DNA of 64,000 bases from the NCBI RefSeq assembly GCF_014863585.1, contig NZ_CP062253.1:744001-808000 (forward strand), written 5' to 3'. Shown piece by piece: positions 46,196 to 55,355 of this stretch (within the stretch, counting starts at the first letter, position 1; each line of letters begins with the position of its first letter). The notes under the pieces were generated by a model. It saw only the letters and a program-made list of their open reading frames with translations, was not told where the DNA came from and did not search any database. The translations under genes were made by a program, and so were the position numbers. The stretch is from Pseudomonas gozinkensis (lineage in GTDB: Bacteria > Pseudomonadota > Gammaproteobacteria > Pseudomonadales > Pseudomonadaceae).

Positions 46196-47893
46196 TCAGC
46201 GTTTGTTGCCACCCAGGGCGCCGGTAAGACCGCCGAGGACGCCACCGAGGCCGGTGCCGCCATTGGTGGTGCCACCGAGCGCTCCGCCGACGGCTGTGAC
46301 CGTGTTGCTGACGACGGTCGTGACCGGGTTGGTGGCCGGGGTACCGGCTCCGCCGTTGAGCAGGCCACCGACGGCCGTCACGGTGTTGCCTACCGTGCCG
46401 ACTGTTCCACCGACCGCTGTGACCACGGGATTGCTCGTGCTGCCTGCGAGGGTGCCGCCCAGATTACTCACGGCGCCGCCCACTTGGCCGGTGAGACCGG
46501 CAACCGGCCCACCGAGCCCGGTGGCGCTGCCGACGTTTTGCGTCAGGCTGGTTACTGCGCTGGTCACAGGGCTCAGACCTGTACCGACGACGTTGCCGAC
46601 GTTGGCCAATGCCGCGGTAGGTGCTGTGATTGTCGTGCCGGGGCCTCCCAACGCCGTATTGAGCGAAGCCACGGTGTTACCCGCCGAAACCACCACATTG
46701 CCAGGGGCGCTCAGCGTACTGTTGCCTGCGCCCAGACCGGCACCGACATTGGCCACGGCCCCGCCCACGGTTTGCAGCAGACCGGTACCGCCGAGGCCGC
46801 CACCGATACCACCCGAATTCCCGCCAGTACCGTTGTTCACCAGTGCACCGGCCTTGCCGACGGTGGTACCGACGTTGCTCAACGCGCCACCCAGCGTGTT
46901 GGTCAGGGCATTTCCGTTGCCGGCCCCCGTCACTTTGTCACCGAGGCCGTCCACTGCACCGCCGACTTTCTGGACCACGCCATTGAGGGGAGCACCAAGA
47001 CCGGTTGCGCTACCGAGTTTGTCGGTGGTGCTTTCAACCATCGCAATCACTGGCACCAGTTTCTGACTGACCTGCGTGGTGAGACCGCCCAGCGGACCGG
47101 TGGTGGTGGCGGTACTGAGCGTGTCGCCCAGCATGGTGACTTTCTCGCCGACGCCGCCGAGGATTGGCGTCACCTTGGTCACTACCCCGCCAACCACCGG
47201 GATGCTGCCGGTAGCGGTCGCCAGCTTGCCGCTGACATCCGATACGCCGTTGCCGACATCCTGCACCACACCGCCGACCGACGACGCGGTCACACCAAGG
47301 CCATTCGGGGTGCTGGCCAGTTTGCCGATGCCGTTGGACACGCCATCACCCAGCGTGCCGACCACATTGCCGGCGGTATTGGCGACGCTTTGCACGACCC
47401 CTCCGACCACTGGAACTGTGCTGAGCGAATCGCCCACCTGCCCGACCCCGTTGCCAACACCACTGACGGTATTACCGACATCCTGTACCAGCGTGGTCGT
47501 CACCAGCGAAGGGGTGGTGGGATTGGTCGGGTTCGTCGGGTCCGTCGGATTGGTCGGATTTGTAGGGTTTGTAGGGTCGGTCGGATTGGTCGGGTTGGTG
47601 CCGCCAGTGCCGCCAGTGCCACCGGTCCCTCCTGTTCCGCCGGTGCCAGCCGTACCGTCAGTCCCGCCAGTCCCGCCCGTACTGCCCGTACCGCCAGTCC
47701 CTGCCGAATCGCCGGTCCCGCCGGATGCCCCCGTACCGCCAGTGCCCGCAGCGGCACTGTCTGGAGAAGAGCTGCCGGACGTGCTGTGATGACCGCCTCC
47801 GCCGCTGCTGCAACCGGTAAGGCCGAGGGAGAGAATGAGGGCCAGTGCTGTTGCCGATTTGCACCACGCCTGGGCTTTCATGTGGGTTTTCAT
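46196..47893 (-). CDS. Gly/Val/Asn-repeat, collagen-like lipoprotein
   Basis: 565 residues from ATG 47893 with AAGGA ahead. The signal ends ILSLGLTGC (C28), a lipobox. Residues about 28-95 are a Ser/Gly/Thr linker with many GGTG units (weakly collagen-like), followed by about nine NPT/DPT triplets. The remaining 450 residues are a degenerate repeat around VVGGVVxxVxNxVGxVG with almost no charged or aromatic residues. No enzymatic motif. A surface or matrix protein is likely. It neighbours a TpsB transporter and the Tad locus, but lacks a TPS export domain. Confidence 0.8.
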   Translation of the reverse strand: MKTHMKAQAWCKSATALALILSLGLTGCSSGGGGHHSTSGSSSPDSAAAGTGGTGASGGTGDSAGTGGTGSTGGTGGTDGTAGTGGTGGTGGTGGTGGTNPTNPTDPTNPTNPTNPTDPTNPTNPTTPSLVTTTLVQDVGNTVSGVGNGVGQVGDSLSTVPVVGGVVQSVANTAGNVVGTLGDGVSNGIGKLASTPNGLGVTASSVGGVVQDVGNGVSDVSGKLATATGSIPVVGGVVTKVTPILGGVGEKVTMLGDTLSTATTTGPLGGLTTQVSQKLVPVIAMVESTTDKLGSATGLGAPLNGVVQKVGGAVDGLGDKVTGAGNGNALTNTLGGALSNVGTTVGKAGALVNNGTGGNSGGIGGGLGGTGLLQTVGGAVANVGAGLGAGNSTLSAPGNVVVSAGNTVASLNTALGGPGTTITAPTAALANVGNVVGTGLSPVTSAVTSLTQNVGSATGLGGPVAGLTGQVGGAVSNLGGTLAGSTSNPVVTAVGGTVGTVGNTVTAVGGLLNGGAGTPATNPVTTVVSNTVTAVGGALGGTTNGGTGLGGVLGGLTGALGGNKR

Positions 47894-48199
47894 GATGGTT
47901 ATTCCTTGCACCTGTCACAACGTTCGTTGACTTCGACGGCTCGCCGATTCTGTTGCCGGCAATGCCTTCGTCCGTTGTGCTCATATCAGTCGCAAGGCTG
48001 GATCCACGCCATTCTCAAGTTGGTATTAACGCCTTTATGCAGGCGGCTGCGAGTGCCGCCTAACGATTAATACCGAGGATATAGACACGCAAAAAAAAGC
48101 CTTGAAAATCAAGGCTGGCTGTTGGCGAAGAAGATGTTCGCGGCGCGGGAAAACTTAAGTGATATATACACAATTGAGCAGGTTTTCCCGGCCTCGATA
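47894..48199. other. Intergenic region upstream of the repeat lipoprotein
   Basis: 306 bases without a supportable gene. It carries a minus-strand terminator for the fatty-acid genes at 48091-48115 and should hold the lipoprotein promoter. The AT-rich GTGATATATACACAATTGAG near 48160 stands out in base composition. Confidence 0.6.
48091..48115 (-). terminator. Rho-independent terminator after the MaoC gene
   Basis: GCCTTGA / TTT / TCAAGGC on the minus strand with T8 immediately after, about 85 bases beyond the MaoC stop. Confidence 0.88.
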
Positions 48200-49054
48200 T
48201 CAGGCCACGGGCTGCCAGTTGCCCACCATGTGCTCCAGATCCCCGGCGCCGATCAGGCGCAACTCACCGCTGGAACCGGCAGCGCTGGCGAACAGGCTCA
48301 CCTCGCTCGGCAGGCGCACCGGTTTGCGAAAATGCACGGTGACCTCAAGGTTGGCGCTGGGCAGATGATCCGCCAGTGCCGCCAAGGTTCGGGCCTTGTT
48401 CCACAGTCCATGAGCGATGGCGGTCGGGAAGCCGAACAGTTTGGCGCTGGCAGCACTCAGGTGAATCGGGTTGTAGTCGCCGGAGACTTTCGCGTACTGC
48501 CGGCCGATGTCCGCCGGCGCCTTCCATTGCGCCACTTGTGCGAGGGGCAGCGTCGGCTCCCAGGTCTGCTCGACCGCTTCACCTTCGAGCTTCACGCCGC
48601 GACAGAGCATCCGGCTTTCGGCTTCCCACAATGGCCCGAGTTGATCGTCGAGGGTGGTCAGCAAATCGAAGGTCGCGCCCTTCGGATGAGGTTGCAGGTT
48701 ATGCACCCTGACGCTGACTTGCGCGCGACTGATCCCGCCCATCGGCCGCAATACACGGATGCGGTTGCTCAGATGAATCAGCCCGAGCAGCGGGAACGGA
48801 AAGTCTTTGGCCGTCAGCAATTGCATCTGCAGGGCGAACGCCAGGATATGCGGATAGGTCGGCGGCAGCAGGCCGTCATCGGCGAAACCGCAGACCTTGC
48901 GATACGCCGCAAGCCGTTTGCCATCCACCTCGACTGCACAGCGCAAACCGCTGTCGGGCAGGGTGGTGCCGGTGATCTTGCGTCGGGTCGCCGCCCGGGC
49001 ATACAACCCCGGCAGGCTCGGTTCGTGGTGCAGGGTTTGCCATTCGATGCTCAT
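48200..49054 (-). CDS. MaoC-family (R)-hydroxyacyl dehydratase
   Basis: 284 residues from ATG 49054. Double hot-dog-type dehydratase: the C-terminal MaoC hydratase motif is visible in YAKVSGDYNPIHLSAASAKL FGFPTAIAHG (D..N..H within about residues 195-225). It probably (de)hydrates 3-hydroxyacyl thioesters. It starts two bases downstream of the long FabG stop, on the same strand. The pairing with a long FabG and divergent thiolase resembles mycobacterial htdX-fabG4-fadA2. Confidence 0.85.
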   Translation of the reverse strand: MSIEWQTLHHEPSLPGLYARAATRRKITGTTLPDSGLRCAVEVDGKRLAAYRKVCGFADDGLLPPTYPHILAFALQMQLLTAKDFPFPLLGLIHLSNRIRVLRPMGGISRAQVSVRVHNLQPHPKGATFDLLTTLDDQLGPLWEAESRMLCRGVKLEGEAVEQTWEPTLPLAQVAQWKAPADIGRQYAKVSGDYNPIHLSAASAKLFGFPTAIAHGLWNKARTLAALADHLPSANLEVTVHFRKPVRLPSEVSLFASAAGSSGELRLIGAGDLEHMVGNWQPVA

Positions 49055-49056
49055 GT

Positions 49057-50409
49057 TCAGGCCCCCAGAACGCTTTGGCCGCACACCCGCAACGCTTGCC
49101 CGGTGAAGGCGCCAGTGCCTGGTTGTGCCAGCCAGGCCACGGCTTCGGCGACGTCTTGCGGCAGGCCGCCCTGGCCCAGCGAACTCATGCGCCGTCCGGC
49201 TTCACGCAGGCCGAACGGGATGTGTGCGGTCATCTGGGTCTCGATGAACCCCGGCGCCACAGCGTTGATGCTGATGCCGCGTTCCTGCAATGTCGGCGCC
49301 CAGGCCTGGGCCAGTCCGATCAGTCCTGCCTTGCTCGCCGCGTAATTGGTCTGCCCCCGATTGCCGGCGATGCCGCTGATCGAGGCCAGCAGGATCACCC
49401 GGGCGTTATCGCGCAAGGTGCCGCTGTCGAGCAGGGCCTTGGTCAGCATTTGCGGCGCGTTGAGATTGACCGCCAGCACCGCGTCCCAGAACTCAGGCGT
49501 CATGTTGGCCAGAGTCTTGTCGCGGGTGATGCCGGCGTTGTGCACCAGAATATCGAGGCCGTCCGGCAGCTGTTCGATCAGCTGCGCGGCAGCATCTTCG
49601 GCGCAGATGTCGAGGGTGATGGCGCGTCCGCCGAGGCGAGCGGCGAGGGCTTCCAGATCGGTCTTGGCTGGCGGCACGTCGAGCAGGATCACCTCGGCGC
49701 CGTCCCGGGCCAGGGTTTCGGCGATGGAGGCGCCGATGCCTCTAGCCGCGCCGGTGACCAGCGCCTTGCGCCCGGCCAGCGGGCGTGTCCAGTCGGTTAC
49801 CGGCGTGGCGCAAGGGACCAGACGAATCACTTGCCCGGAGACGAACGCACTTTTCGGTGAGAGGAAAAACCGCAGCGGTCCTTCGAGTTGATCCTCGGCA
49901 CCTTCGCCGACGTAGATCAGTTGCAGCGTACCGCCGCTGCGCAGCTCCTTGGCCAGCGAGCGGGAGAAACCTTCGAGTGCCCGTTGTGCGCTGGCGGCGA
50001 ACGGTTCGCGCAGGGTTTCCGGAGCGCGGCCAAGAATCACCAGATGCGCGCTGCTGTCGAGGTTCTTCATCAACGGCTGGAAGAATTCGCGCAGTTGCTT
50101 GAGCTGGTCGGTGTGTTGCAGATCGCTGGCGTCGAACACCACCGCCTTGAGTTTCGGGCCGTGGCCAGGAATCCATTGGGTGGCGCTCGCCGGCTGGTCG
50201 CCGTAACGGTAGATCGCGTCGGTCAGGCGATGGGCGAATGCACTGACCCGCTCGGCCAGCGGCCCGCCGCCGATCAGCAGTGCACCTTCCACCGGACGCA
50301 GGCGCCCGGCCTGCCAGCGTTCCAGCCGCACCGGCGACGGCAGGCCCAGGGCCCCGACCAGACGGTGGCCGATGGACGAGTTGGCGAAGTCGATATAGCG
50401 GTCAGACAT
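49057..50409 (-). CDS. High-molecular-weight FabG-type 3-ketoacyl reductase
   Basis: 450 residues, about 200 longer than ordinary FabG. The N-terminal half is a degenerate flavodoxin/Rossmann-like domain (GALLIGGGPLAERVSAFAHR). The C-terminal half is a complete short-chain dehydrogenase with VTGAARGIGASIAETLARDG, NAGITRDKTLANM, the catalytic Ser in LASISGIAGNRGQ and YAASKAG. It resembles mycobacterial FabG4, which prefers acyl-CoA substrates. Operon with the MaoC gene downstream. Confidence 0.88.
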   Translation of the reverse strand: MSDRYIDFANSSIGHRLVGALGLPSPVRLERWQAGRLRPVEGALLIGGGPLAERVSAFAHRLTDAIYRYGDQPASATQWIPGHGPKLKAVVFDASDLQHTDQLKQLREFFQPLMKNLDSSAHLVILGRAPETLREPFAASAQRALEGFSRSLAKELRSGGTLQLIYVGEGAEDQLEGPLRFFLSPKSAFVSGQVIRLVPCATPVTDWTRPLAGRKALVTGAARGIGASIAETLARDGAEVILLDVPPAKTDLEALAARLGGRAITLDICAEDAAAQLIEQLPDGLDILVHNAGITRDKTLANMTPEFWDAVLAVNLNAPQMLTKALLDSGTLRDNARVILLASISGIAGNRGQTNYAASKAGLIGLAQAWAPTLQERGISINAVAPGFIETQMTAHIPFGLREAGRRMSSLGQGGLPQDVAEAVAWLAQPGTGAFTGQALRVCGQSVLGA

Positions 50410-50559
50410 GGAACGCTCTCCAGAAGATGGGATTCAAAGTGTGGACTGCGAAGGGCAATCAATCGTTCGATCCACGCAATAAGGCCTACGCTAGAACAGC
50501 AGAGTAGTTTGCCCTCGGCGCTTTTGTGGCCGAACCCGATAGCAAGTACACCACTTACC

Positions 50560-50651
50560 CTGTGGGAGCGGGCTTGCCCGCGATGGCGGAGTGTCAGCCA
50601 CTGAAGAGGCTGGAGGTGCCGGCCCTATCGCTGGCAAGCCAGCTCCCACAG
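50560..50651. repeat. REP doublet (REPIN) upstream of the thiolase gene
   Basis: CTGTGGGAGCGGGCTTGCCC near 50560 faces GGCAAGCCAGCTCCCACAGG ending near 50651. The two arms are the same two variants found in the purH/purD copy, in the opposite order. It lies 36 bases before the thiolase start. Confidence 0.85.
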
Positions 50652-50687
50652 GGACTTCAATGAATCAGGATCAACAAGGAGCATTTC

Positions 50688-51965
50688 ATGAGTCAGCTGC
50701 GCCGCGTCGCGATCATTGGTGGCAACCGCATTCCGTTCGCCCGCTCCAACGGGCCCTACGCCACCGCCAGCAATCAGGTGATGCTCACCGCTGCCCTCGA
50801 AGGCCTGATCGAACGCTACAACCTGCACGGCCAGCGCATCGGCGAAGTGGTCGCAGGGGCGGTGCTGAAATTGTCACGGGATATGAACCTGACCCGCGAA
50901 TGCGTGCTCGGCTCGCGCCTGTCGCCGGCCACCCCGGCTTACGACATTCAGCAGGCCTGCGGCACTGGCCTGGAAGCGGCGCTGCTCGTGGCGAACAAGA
51001 TTGCCCTCGGCCAGATCGACTGCGGCATTGCCGGCGGCGTCGACACCACGTCGGACGCGCCGATCAGCGTCAGCGAAGGCCTGCGCAAGATCCTTCTGCA
51101 AGCCAACCGCGCCAAGACCACCGGCGAAAAGCTCAAGACCTTTCTGCAATTGCGCCCGAAACACCTGATCCCCGAATTCCCGCGCAATGGCGAACCACGC
51201 ACCGGTCTGTCGATGGGCGAGCACTGCGAGCTGATGGCGCAGACCTGGAACATCCCCCGCGAAGAGCAGGATCAACTGGCCTTCGAAAGCCACCACAAAC
51301 TGGCGGCGTCCTACAGCGAAGGCTGGCACAACGACCTGATGACCCCGTTCCTCGGCCTGACCCGCGACAACAACTTGCGCCCGGACCTGACCCTGGAAAA
51401 ACTCGCAACCCTGAAACCAGCCTTCGAGAAAAGCGCCAAGGGCACGCTGACCGCCGGCAACTCCACGCCGCTAACCGATGGCGCGTCGGTGGTGTTGCTG
51501 GGCAGCGAGGAGTGGGCGAAGGAACGTGGTCTGCCGATCCTCGCGTATCTGCGCGACGGCGAAGCGGCGGCGGTGGATTTCGTCAACGGCGCCGAAGGGC
51601 TGCTGATGGCCCCGGTGTATGCGGTGCCGCGCTTGCTGGCGCGCAATGGTTTGACCTTGCAGGATTTCGATTACTACGAAATCCACGAGGCCTTTGCCGC
51701 GCAGGTGTTGTGCACATTGAAGGCCTGGGAAGATCCGGAGTACTGCAAGACCCGGTTGGGGCTGGACGCGCCGCTGGGATCGATTGATCGCAGCCGCTTG
51801 AACGTCAAGGGCAGTTCGCTGGCGGCGGGGCACCCGTTTGCTGCGACGGGCGGGCGGATAGTGGCGAATTTGGCGAAGTTGCTGGATGCGGCGGGACGGG
51901 GGCGGGGGTTGATTTCGATTTGTGCGGCAGGGGGGCAAGGTGTGACGGCGATCATCGAGCGCTGA
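50688..51965 (+). CDS. Acetyl-CoA acetyltransferase (FadI-like thiolase)
   Basis: 425-residue thiolase. Catalytic residues are all present: C91 in DIQQACGTGLEAA, the EIHEAFAAQ segment, the His in SSLAAGHPFAATGGR, and the C-terminal Cys in CAAGGQGV. An insertion of the FadI type (LKTFLQLRPKHLIPEF) is seen near residue 145-160. It acts in beta-oxidation or its reverse. Divergent from the FabG-MaoC pair, with which it could form an acyl-chain-shortening or building module. A strong stem-loop follows. Confidence 0.92.
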   Translation: MSQLRRVAIIGGNRIPFARSNGPYATASNQVMLTAALEGLIERYNLHGQRIGEVVAGAVLKLSRDMNLTRECVLGSRLSPATPAYDIQQACGTGLEAALLVANKIALGQIDCGIAGGVDTTSDAPISVSEGLRKILLQANRAKTTGEKLKTFLQLRPKHLIPEFPRNGEPRTGLSMGEHCELMAQTWNIPREEQDQLAFESHHKLAASYSEGWHNDLMTPFLGLTRDNNLRPDLTLEKLATLKPAFEKSAKGTLTAGNSTPLTDGASVVLLGSEEWAKERGLPILAYLRDGEAAAVDFVNGAEGLLMAPVYAVPRLLARNGLTLQDFDYYEIHEAFAAQVLCTLKAWEDPEYCKTRLGLDAPLGSIDRSRLNVKGSSLAAGHPFAATGGRIVANLAKLLDAAGRGRGLISICAAGGQGVTAIIER

Positions 51966-51974
51966 AAGAACAAG

Positions 51975-52003
51975 AATCCCCTCTCCCAAAGTGAGAGGGG
52001 ATT
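51975..52003. terminator. Bidirectional stem-loop between thiolase and chemoreceptor
   Basis: AATCCCCTCTC / 7-base loop / GAGAGGGGATT, an 11-bp perfect stem between the two converging stops. Confidence 0.8.
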
Positions 52004-52014
52004 CCAAAGGTTAC

Positions 52015-53961
52015 TCAGGTACGGAACCGCCGCACCAACCCATCCAGCTCATTCGACAACCCCGCCAGACTCTGCGAATCCAGCCGCGCCGAATTCGCCA
52101 GCTCCGCCACCAACTGCGCATCACCATGAATCTGGCTGATATGCCGATTGATGTCCTCAGCCACCTGATGCTGCTCTTCAGCCGCCGTCGCGATCTGAGT
52201 GTTCATGTCGCGAATCACATCCACCGACTCACGAATCTGCCCAAAGCTTTCCCGCGCCTCGCCGATCCGCGCCACCGACTGCTGCGACACATCCAGGCTG
52301 GCACGCATCTGCTGAGTCACCGCGCTGGTGCGTTTTGCGAGATTGCCCAGCAGCCCATCGATTTCCGCCGTCGAATCCGCCGTGCGTTTGGCCAGGGCGC
52401 GAACCTCATCGGCCACCACCGCAAAACCACGGCCTTGTTCACCGGCACGTGCCGCCTCGATGGCCGCGTTGAGCGCCAGCAGGTTGGTCTGTTCGGCGAT
52501 GGAACGAATGGTGCCGAGGATGGACTGGATGTCGTTGCTGTCGCGTTCCAGTTGCTGCATCGACTGCGCTGACTGTTCCAGTTCCTGACTCAGTTGGTCG
52601 ACGCTGTGCACCGCTGCATCGATCTGCTGCTGACCTTCGCGGGCCTGGCGCTGGCCGCTGTCGGCGGACTCCGCTGCCTGGCTGCACGAGCGGGCGACTT
52701 CGTTGGCGGTGGCGACCATTTCGTGGAACGCGGTCGAGACCATGTCCACCGCTTCGCGCTGGCGTCCGGCGGCTTCGGCCATGTCGCCGGAGACCCGGGT
52801 CGAGCTCTGGGAAGTGGCGAGGATTTTTCCGGCCGCGCCGCCGATGTGCTGGATCAGGCTGCGGATCGCGGTGAGGAACTGGTTGAACCAGTTGGCCAGT
52901 TGCGCGGTTTCGTCGCTGCCACGGATATCGAGGTTCTTGGTCAGGTCGCCTTCGCCCTGGGCGATGCCTTCCAGACCACTGGCCACGCTGCGGATCGGCC
53001 GCACGATCAGGCTGGCGAAACTGGCGCCGACCACCGCGAAGAACACCGCCAGCACCGCCGCGATAATCGCGATCAGCCAGGTCAGTTGAGTGGCGGAGCT
53101 CATCACTTCGTTCTGTTTGATCAGGCCGATGAAGGTCCAGCCCAGTTGCTCCGACGGCCAGACGTTGGCCATGTAGCGCTCGCCGTTGAGTTCGATGTCC
53201 ACCAGGCCTTTGCCGGCCTTGGCCAGTTGCGTGTAGCCGTCGCCGAGGCTGTCGAGTCGCTTGAAGTTGTGCTCGGGTTGCTTCGGATCGACCAGCACCG
53301 TGCCGGTGTTTTCCATCAGCATCAGGTAACCGCTTTCACCGAGCTTGATCTGTTTGACGATCTCGGTCAGTTGCTTGAGCGACACGTCAATGTTGACCAC
53401 CCCACCCTGGGCACCCAACTGGTTGGCGACCGCGCGCACAGTGCTGACCAGTACCGCGTCGTCGCCGGCCCAGTAATAGGCTTCGGTGCGCAGGGTCTTG
53501 CCCGGGTTGGCCATGGCCGTCTTGTACCAGGGGCGGGTGCGCGGGTCGTAGTTGGCCATCTTCGGATCGCCCGGCCAGAAGGCATAGCCGCCGCTGTTCA
53601 ATCCATAGGAGACGTAGGAGTAGGCCGGGTGGGATTTGGCCAGTCCCTCGAACAGTGCAAACAGTTGCTTGTCGATCTCGCCATCGGAGGTATCGGAGGC
53701 GTTGGCGCTCATGCGGCTGCGTACGCTGCCGTCGGCGTTCTTCACCAGCGGCTGCGCCGCCAGGTAATCGACGTTCTGGCTGATGCCGTCAAAGAAAAGC
53801 TGCATGGCGTTGCTGACCTGACGGATCTCGCGCCCACTGCTGTCGACAAAATCGTCCCGGGCATCGCTGCGCAGGTTCAGTACCACCAGCGTGGCGACCA
53901 GCACCACGGGCAAGCAGGCGATGATTGCAAACGCCCAGGTCAACTTCTGTTTGATGTTCAT
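52015..53961 (-). CDS. Methyl-accepting chemotaxis protein with dCache sensor
   Basis: 648 residues. TM1 ([20 protein letters not shown]), a dCache_1-like periplasmic region (about 35-275) with [14 protein letters not shown] and [15 protein letters not shown]2 ([20 protein letters not shown]), HAMP, and a signalling hairpin with [20 protein letters not shown]. The RPWYK and final Asp resemble amino-acid-binding receptors of the PctA/CtaA group, but the segment between them reads [14 protein letters not shown], so the ligand may differ. Convergent with the thiolase gene. Confidence 0.9.
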   Translation of the reverse strand: MNIKQKLTWAFAIIACLPVVLVATLVVLNLRSDARDDFVDSSGREIRQVSNAMQLFFDGISQNVDYLAAQPLVKNADGSVRSRMSANASDTSDGEIDKQLFALFEGLAKSHPAYSYVSYGLNSGGYAFWPGDPKMANYDPRTRPWYKTAMANPGKTLRTEAYYWAGDDAVLVSTVRAVANQLGAQGGVVNIDVSLKQLTEIVKQIKLGESGYLMLMENTGTVLVDPKQPEHNFKRLDSLGDGYTQLAKAGKGLVDIELNGERYMANVWPSEQLGWTFIGLIKQNEVMSSATQLTWLIAIIAAVLAVFFAVVGASFASLIVRPIRSVASGLEGIAQGEGDLTKNLDIRGSDETAQLANWFNQFLTAIRSLIQHIGGAAGKILATSQSSTRVSGDMAEAAGRQREAVDMVSTAFHEMVATANEVARSCSQAAESADSGQRQAREGQQQIDAAVHSVDQLSQELEQSAQSMQQLERDSNDIQSILGTIRSIAEQTNLLALNAAIEAARAGEQGRGFAVVADEVRALAKRTADSTAEIDGLLGNLAKRTSAVTQQMRASLDVSQQSVARIGEARESFGQIRESVDVIRDMNTQIATAAEEQHQVAEDINRHISQIHGDAQLVAELANSARLDSQSLAGLSNELDGLVRRFRT

Positions 53962-54402
53962 CCGCGCTCCAGATTTTCTTGTAGGCCCACGCAGTGCAGA
54001 TGACTCGCGGTTATTGGCAGCCGAAAAACGTATTTCTCACCCGTTTCCTTGGGTGCGACATCGAAGATTTTTTTGGAACGATTGTCGGACAAATTCCTCT
54101 GTCTCTGAGGAATTCGGCTGCCGGAGAGGGAAATTGAGGCTGGAAGAGAAAATTCTTACGAGCAGTGTTCGGCGGGATGTCAGATTCTGTCGCAAATGCC
54201 CTCAAGTACTGTCGCCAACAACTTCGACAGCCTCGGCTATGATTTGCAGCGGCCGATAAAGCGGCGGATCGGCCCGGTTTTTCCGGCACAGTGTGTGCAT
54301 CCACAGGTTCACAGGTCGGCAACCCCTCCCCGTGATGCGAGGATTGCCGTATAACGAGTGGCATTCGCGTGTTTGGTAATAAAGGACCCACAATAAAAGC
54401 TG
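53962..54402. other. 441-base intergenic region, chemoreceptor / RIO kinase
   Basis: No supportable ORF. A perfect 8-bp hairpin AATTCCTC / 7 / GAGGAATT lies at 54092-54114. A GCCGATAA box at 54252 resembles a sigma-28 minus-10 element but has no matching minus-35. The right end, near the RIO gene, is A-rich (CCACAATAAAAGCTG) with no clear Shine-Dalgarno. Confidence 0.55.
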
Positions 54403-55299
54403 ATGAAGACTCCAAAACGCATTGAACCCCTGATCGAGGACGGTCTGGTCGACGAAGTGCTGCGTCCACTCATGAGTGGCAAAGAAGCAGCTGTTTATGT
54501 GGTGCGCTGCGGCAATCAGTTACGTTGCGCAAAGGTCTACAAGGAGGCGAACAAACGCAGTTTTCGCCAGGCGGCCGAGTATCAGGAAGGTCGCAAGGTT
54601 CGCAACAGCCGACAGGCCCGGGCGATGGCCAAGGGTTCCAAGTTCGGGCGCAAGGAAGCCGAAGACGCCTGGCAGAACGCCGAAGTCGCGGCGCTGTTCC
54701 GCCTGGCCAGTGCCGGGGTGCGAGTGCCCAAACCGTACGACTTCCTCGAAGGCGTGCTGCTGATGGAGCTGGTGGCCGATGAATACGGCGATGCCGCGCC
54801 GCGTCTGAACGACGTGGTGCTGGAGCCGGATCAGGCCCGCGAATACCACGCGTTCCTGATTTCGCAGATCGTGCTGATGTTGTGTACCGGTCTGGTGCAC
54901 GGTGACCTCTCGGAGTTCAACGTGCTGCTGACGCCGACGGGGCCGGTCATCATCGACCTGCCGCAAGCGGTGGACGCCGCCGGCAACAACCACGCGTTCA
55001 GCATGCTGGAACGTGACGTCGGCAACATGGCGTCTTACTTCGGTCGCTTCGCCCCGGAGTTGAAGAAGACCAAGTACGCCAAGGAAATGTGGGCGCTGTA
55101 CGAAGCGGGTACGTTGCACCCGGCCAGTGTGCTGACCGGCGAGTTCGACGATCCCGAGGATCTGGCCGATGTCGGCGGGGTCCTGCGCGAGATCGAAGCG
55201 GCGCGTCTGGATGAGGAGCGCAAGCAAGCCATCCGTGCGGCGGACGACGAGCCCAAGGGCAAGTCCGACGAACCGCCTCCGCCACCGTGGATGCAGTGA
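54403..55299 (+). CDS. RIO1-type serine/threonine kinase
   Basis: 298 residues with the RIO kinase fold: SGKEAAVYVVRCGNQLRCAK (nucleotide loop and Lys), VHGDLSEFNVLL (catalytic Asp and Asn), and VIIDLPQAVD (metal-binding Asp). The C-terminal tail is charged and ends in a Pro-rich DEPPPPPWMQ. The bacterial role of such kinases is not established. It has its own terminator and probably its own promoter in the long upstream gap. Confidence 0.9.
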   Translation: MKTPKRIEPLIEDGLVDEVLRPLMSGKEAAVYVVRCGNQLRCAKVYKEANKRSFRQAAEYQEGRKVRNSRQARAMAKGSKFGRKEAEDAWQNAEVAALFRLASAGVRVPKPYDFLEGVLLMELVADEYGDAAPRLNDVVLEPDQAREYHAFLISQIVLMLCTGLVHGDLSEFNVLLTPTGPVIIDLPQAVDAAGNNHAFSMLERDVGNMASYFGRFAPELKKTKYAKEMWALYEAGTLHPASVLTGEFDDPEDLADVGGVLREIEAARLDEERKQAIRAADDEPKGKSDEPPPPPWMQ

Positions 55300-55312
55300 G
55301 CATCTGAAAAAG

Positions 55313-55336
55313 AAAACCCGGCTTCGGCCGGGTTTT
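55313..55336. terminator. Terminator with UUCG loop after the RIO kinase
   Basis: AAAACCCGGC / TTCG / GCCGGGTTTT, a perfect 10-bp stem with a stable UUCG tetraloop and U-rich end; the symmetry allows action on both strands. Confidence 0.95.
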
Positions 55337-55355
55337 ACACATTCAAGGATTGATT

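Noticed and set aside
46127..48070. 647-codon plus-strand open frame antisense to the repeat lipoprotein
   Set aside because: It exists because the opposite strand is GC-rich and repetitive; the product is Cys/Arg/His-rich with no signal, domain or ribosome site, while the minus frame has a lipobox, ribosome site and terminator.
54233..54259. Possible sigma-28 (FliA) promoter with GCCGATAA
   Set aside because: The expected TAAAGTTT-like -35 element 11 bases upstream is absent and the direction is toward the RIO kinase, not the chemoreceptor.
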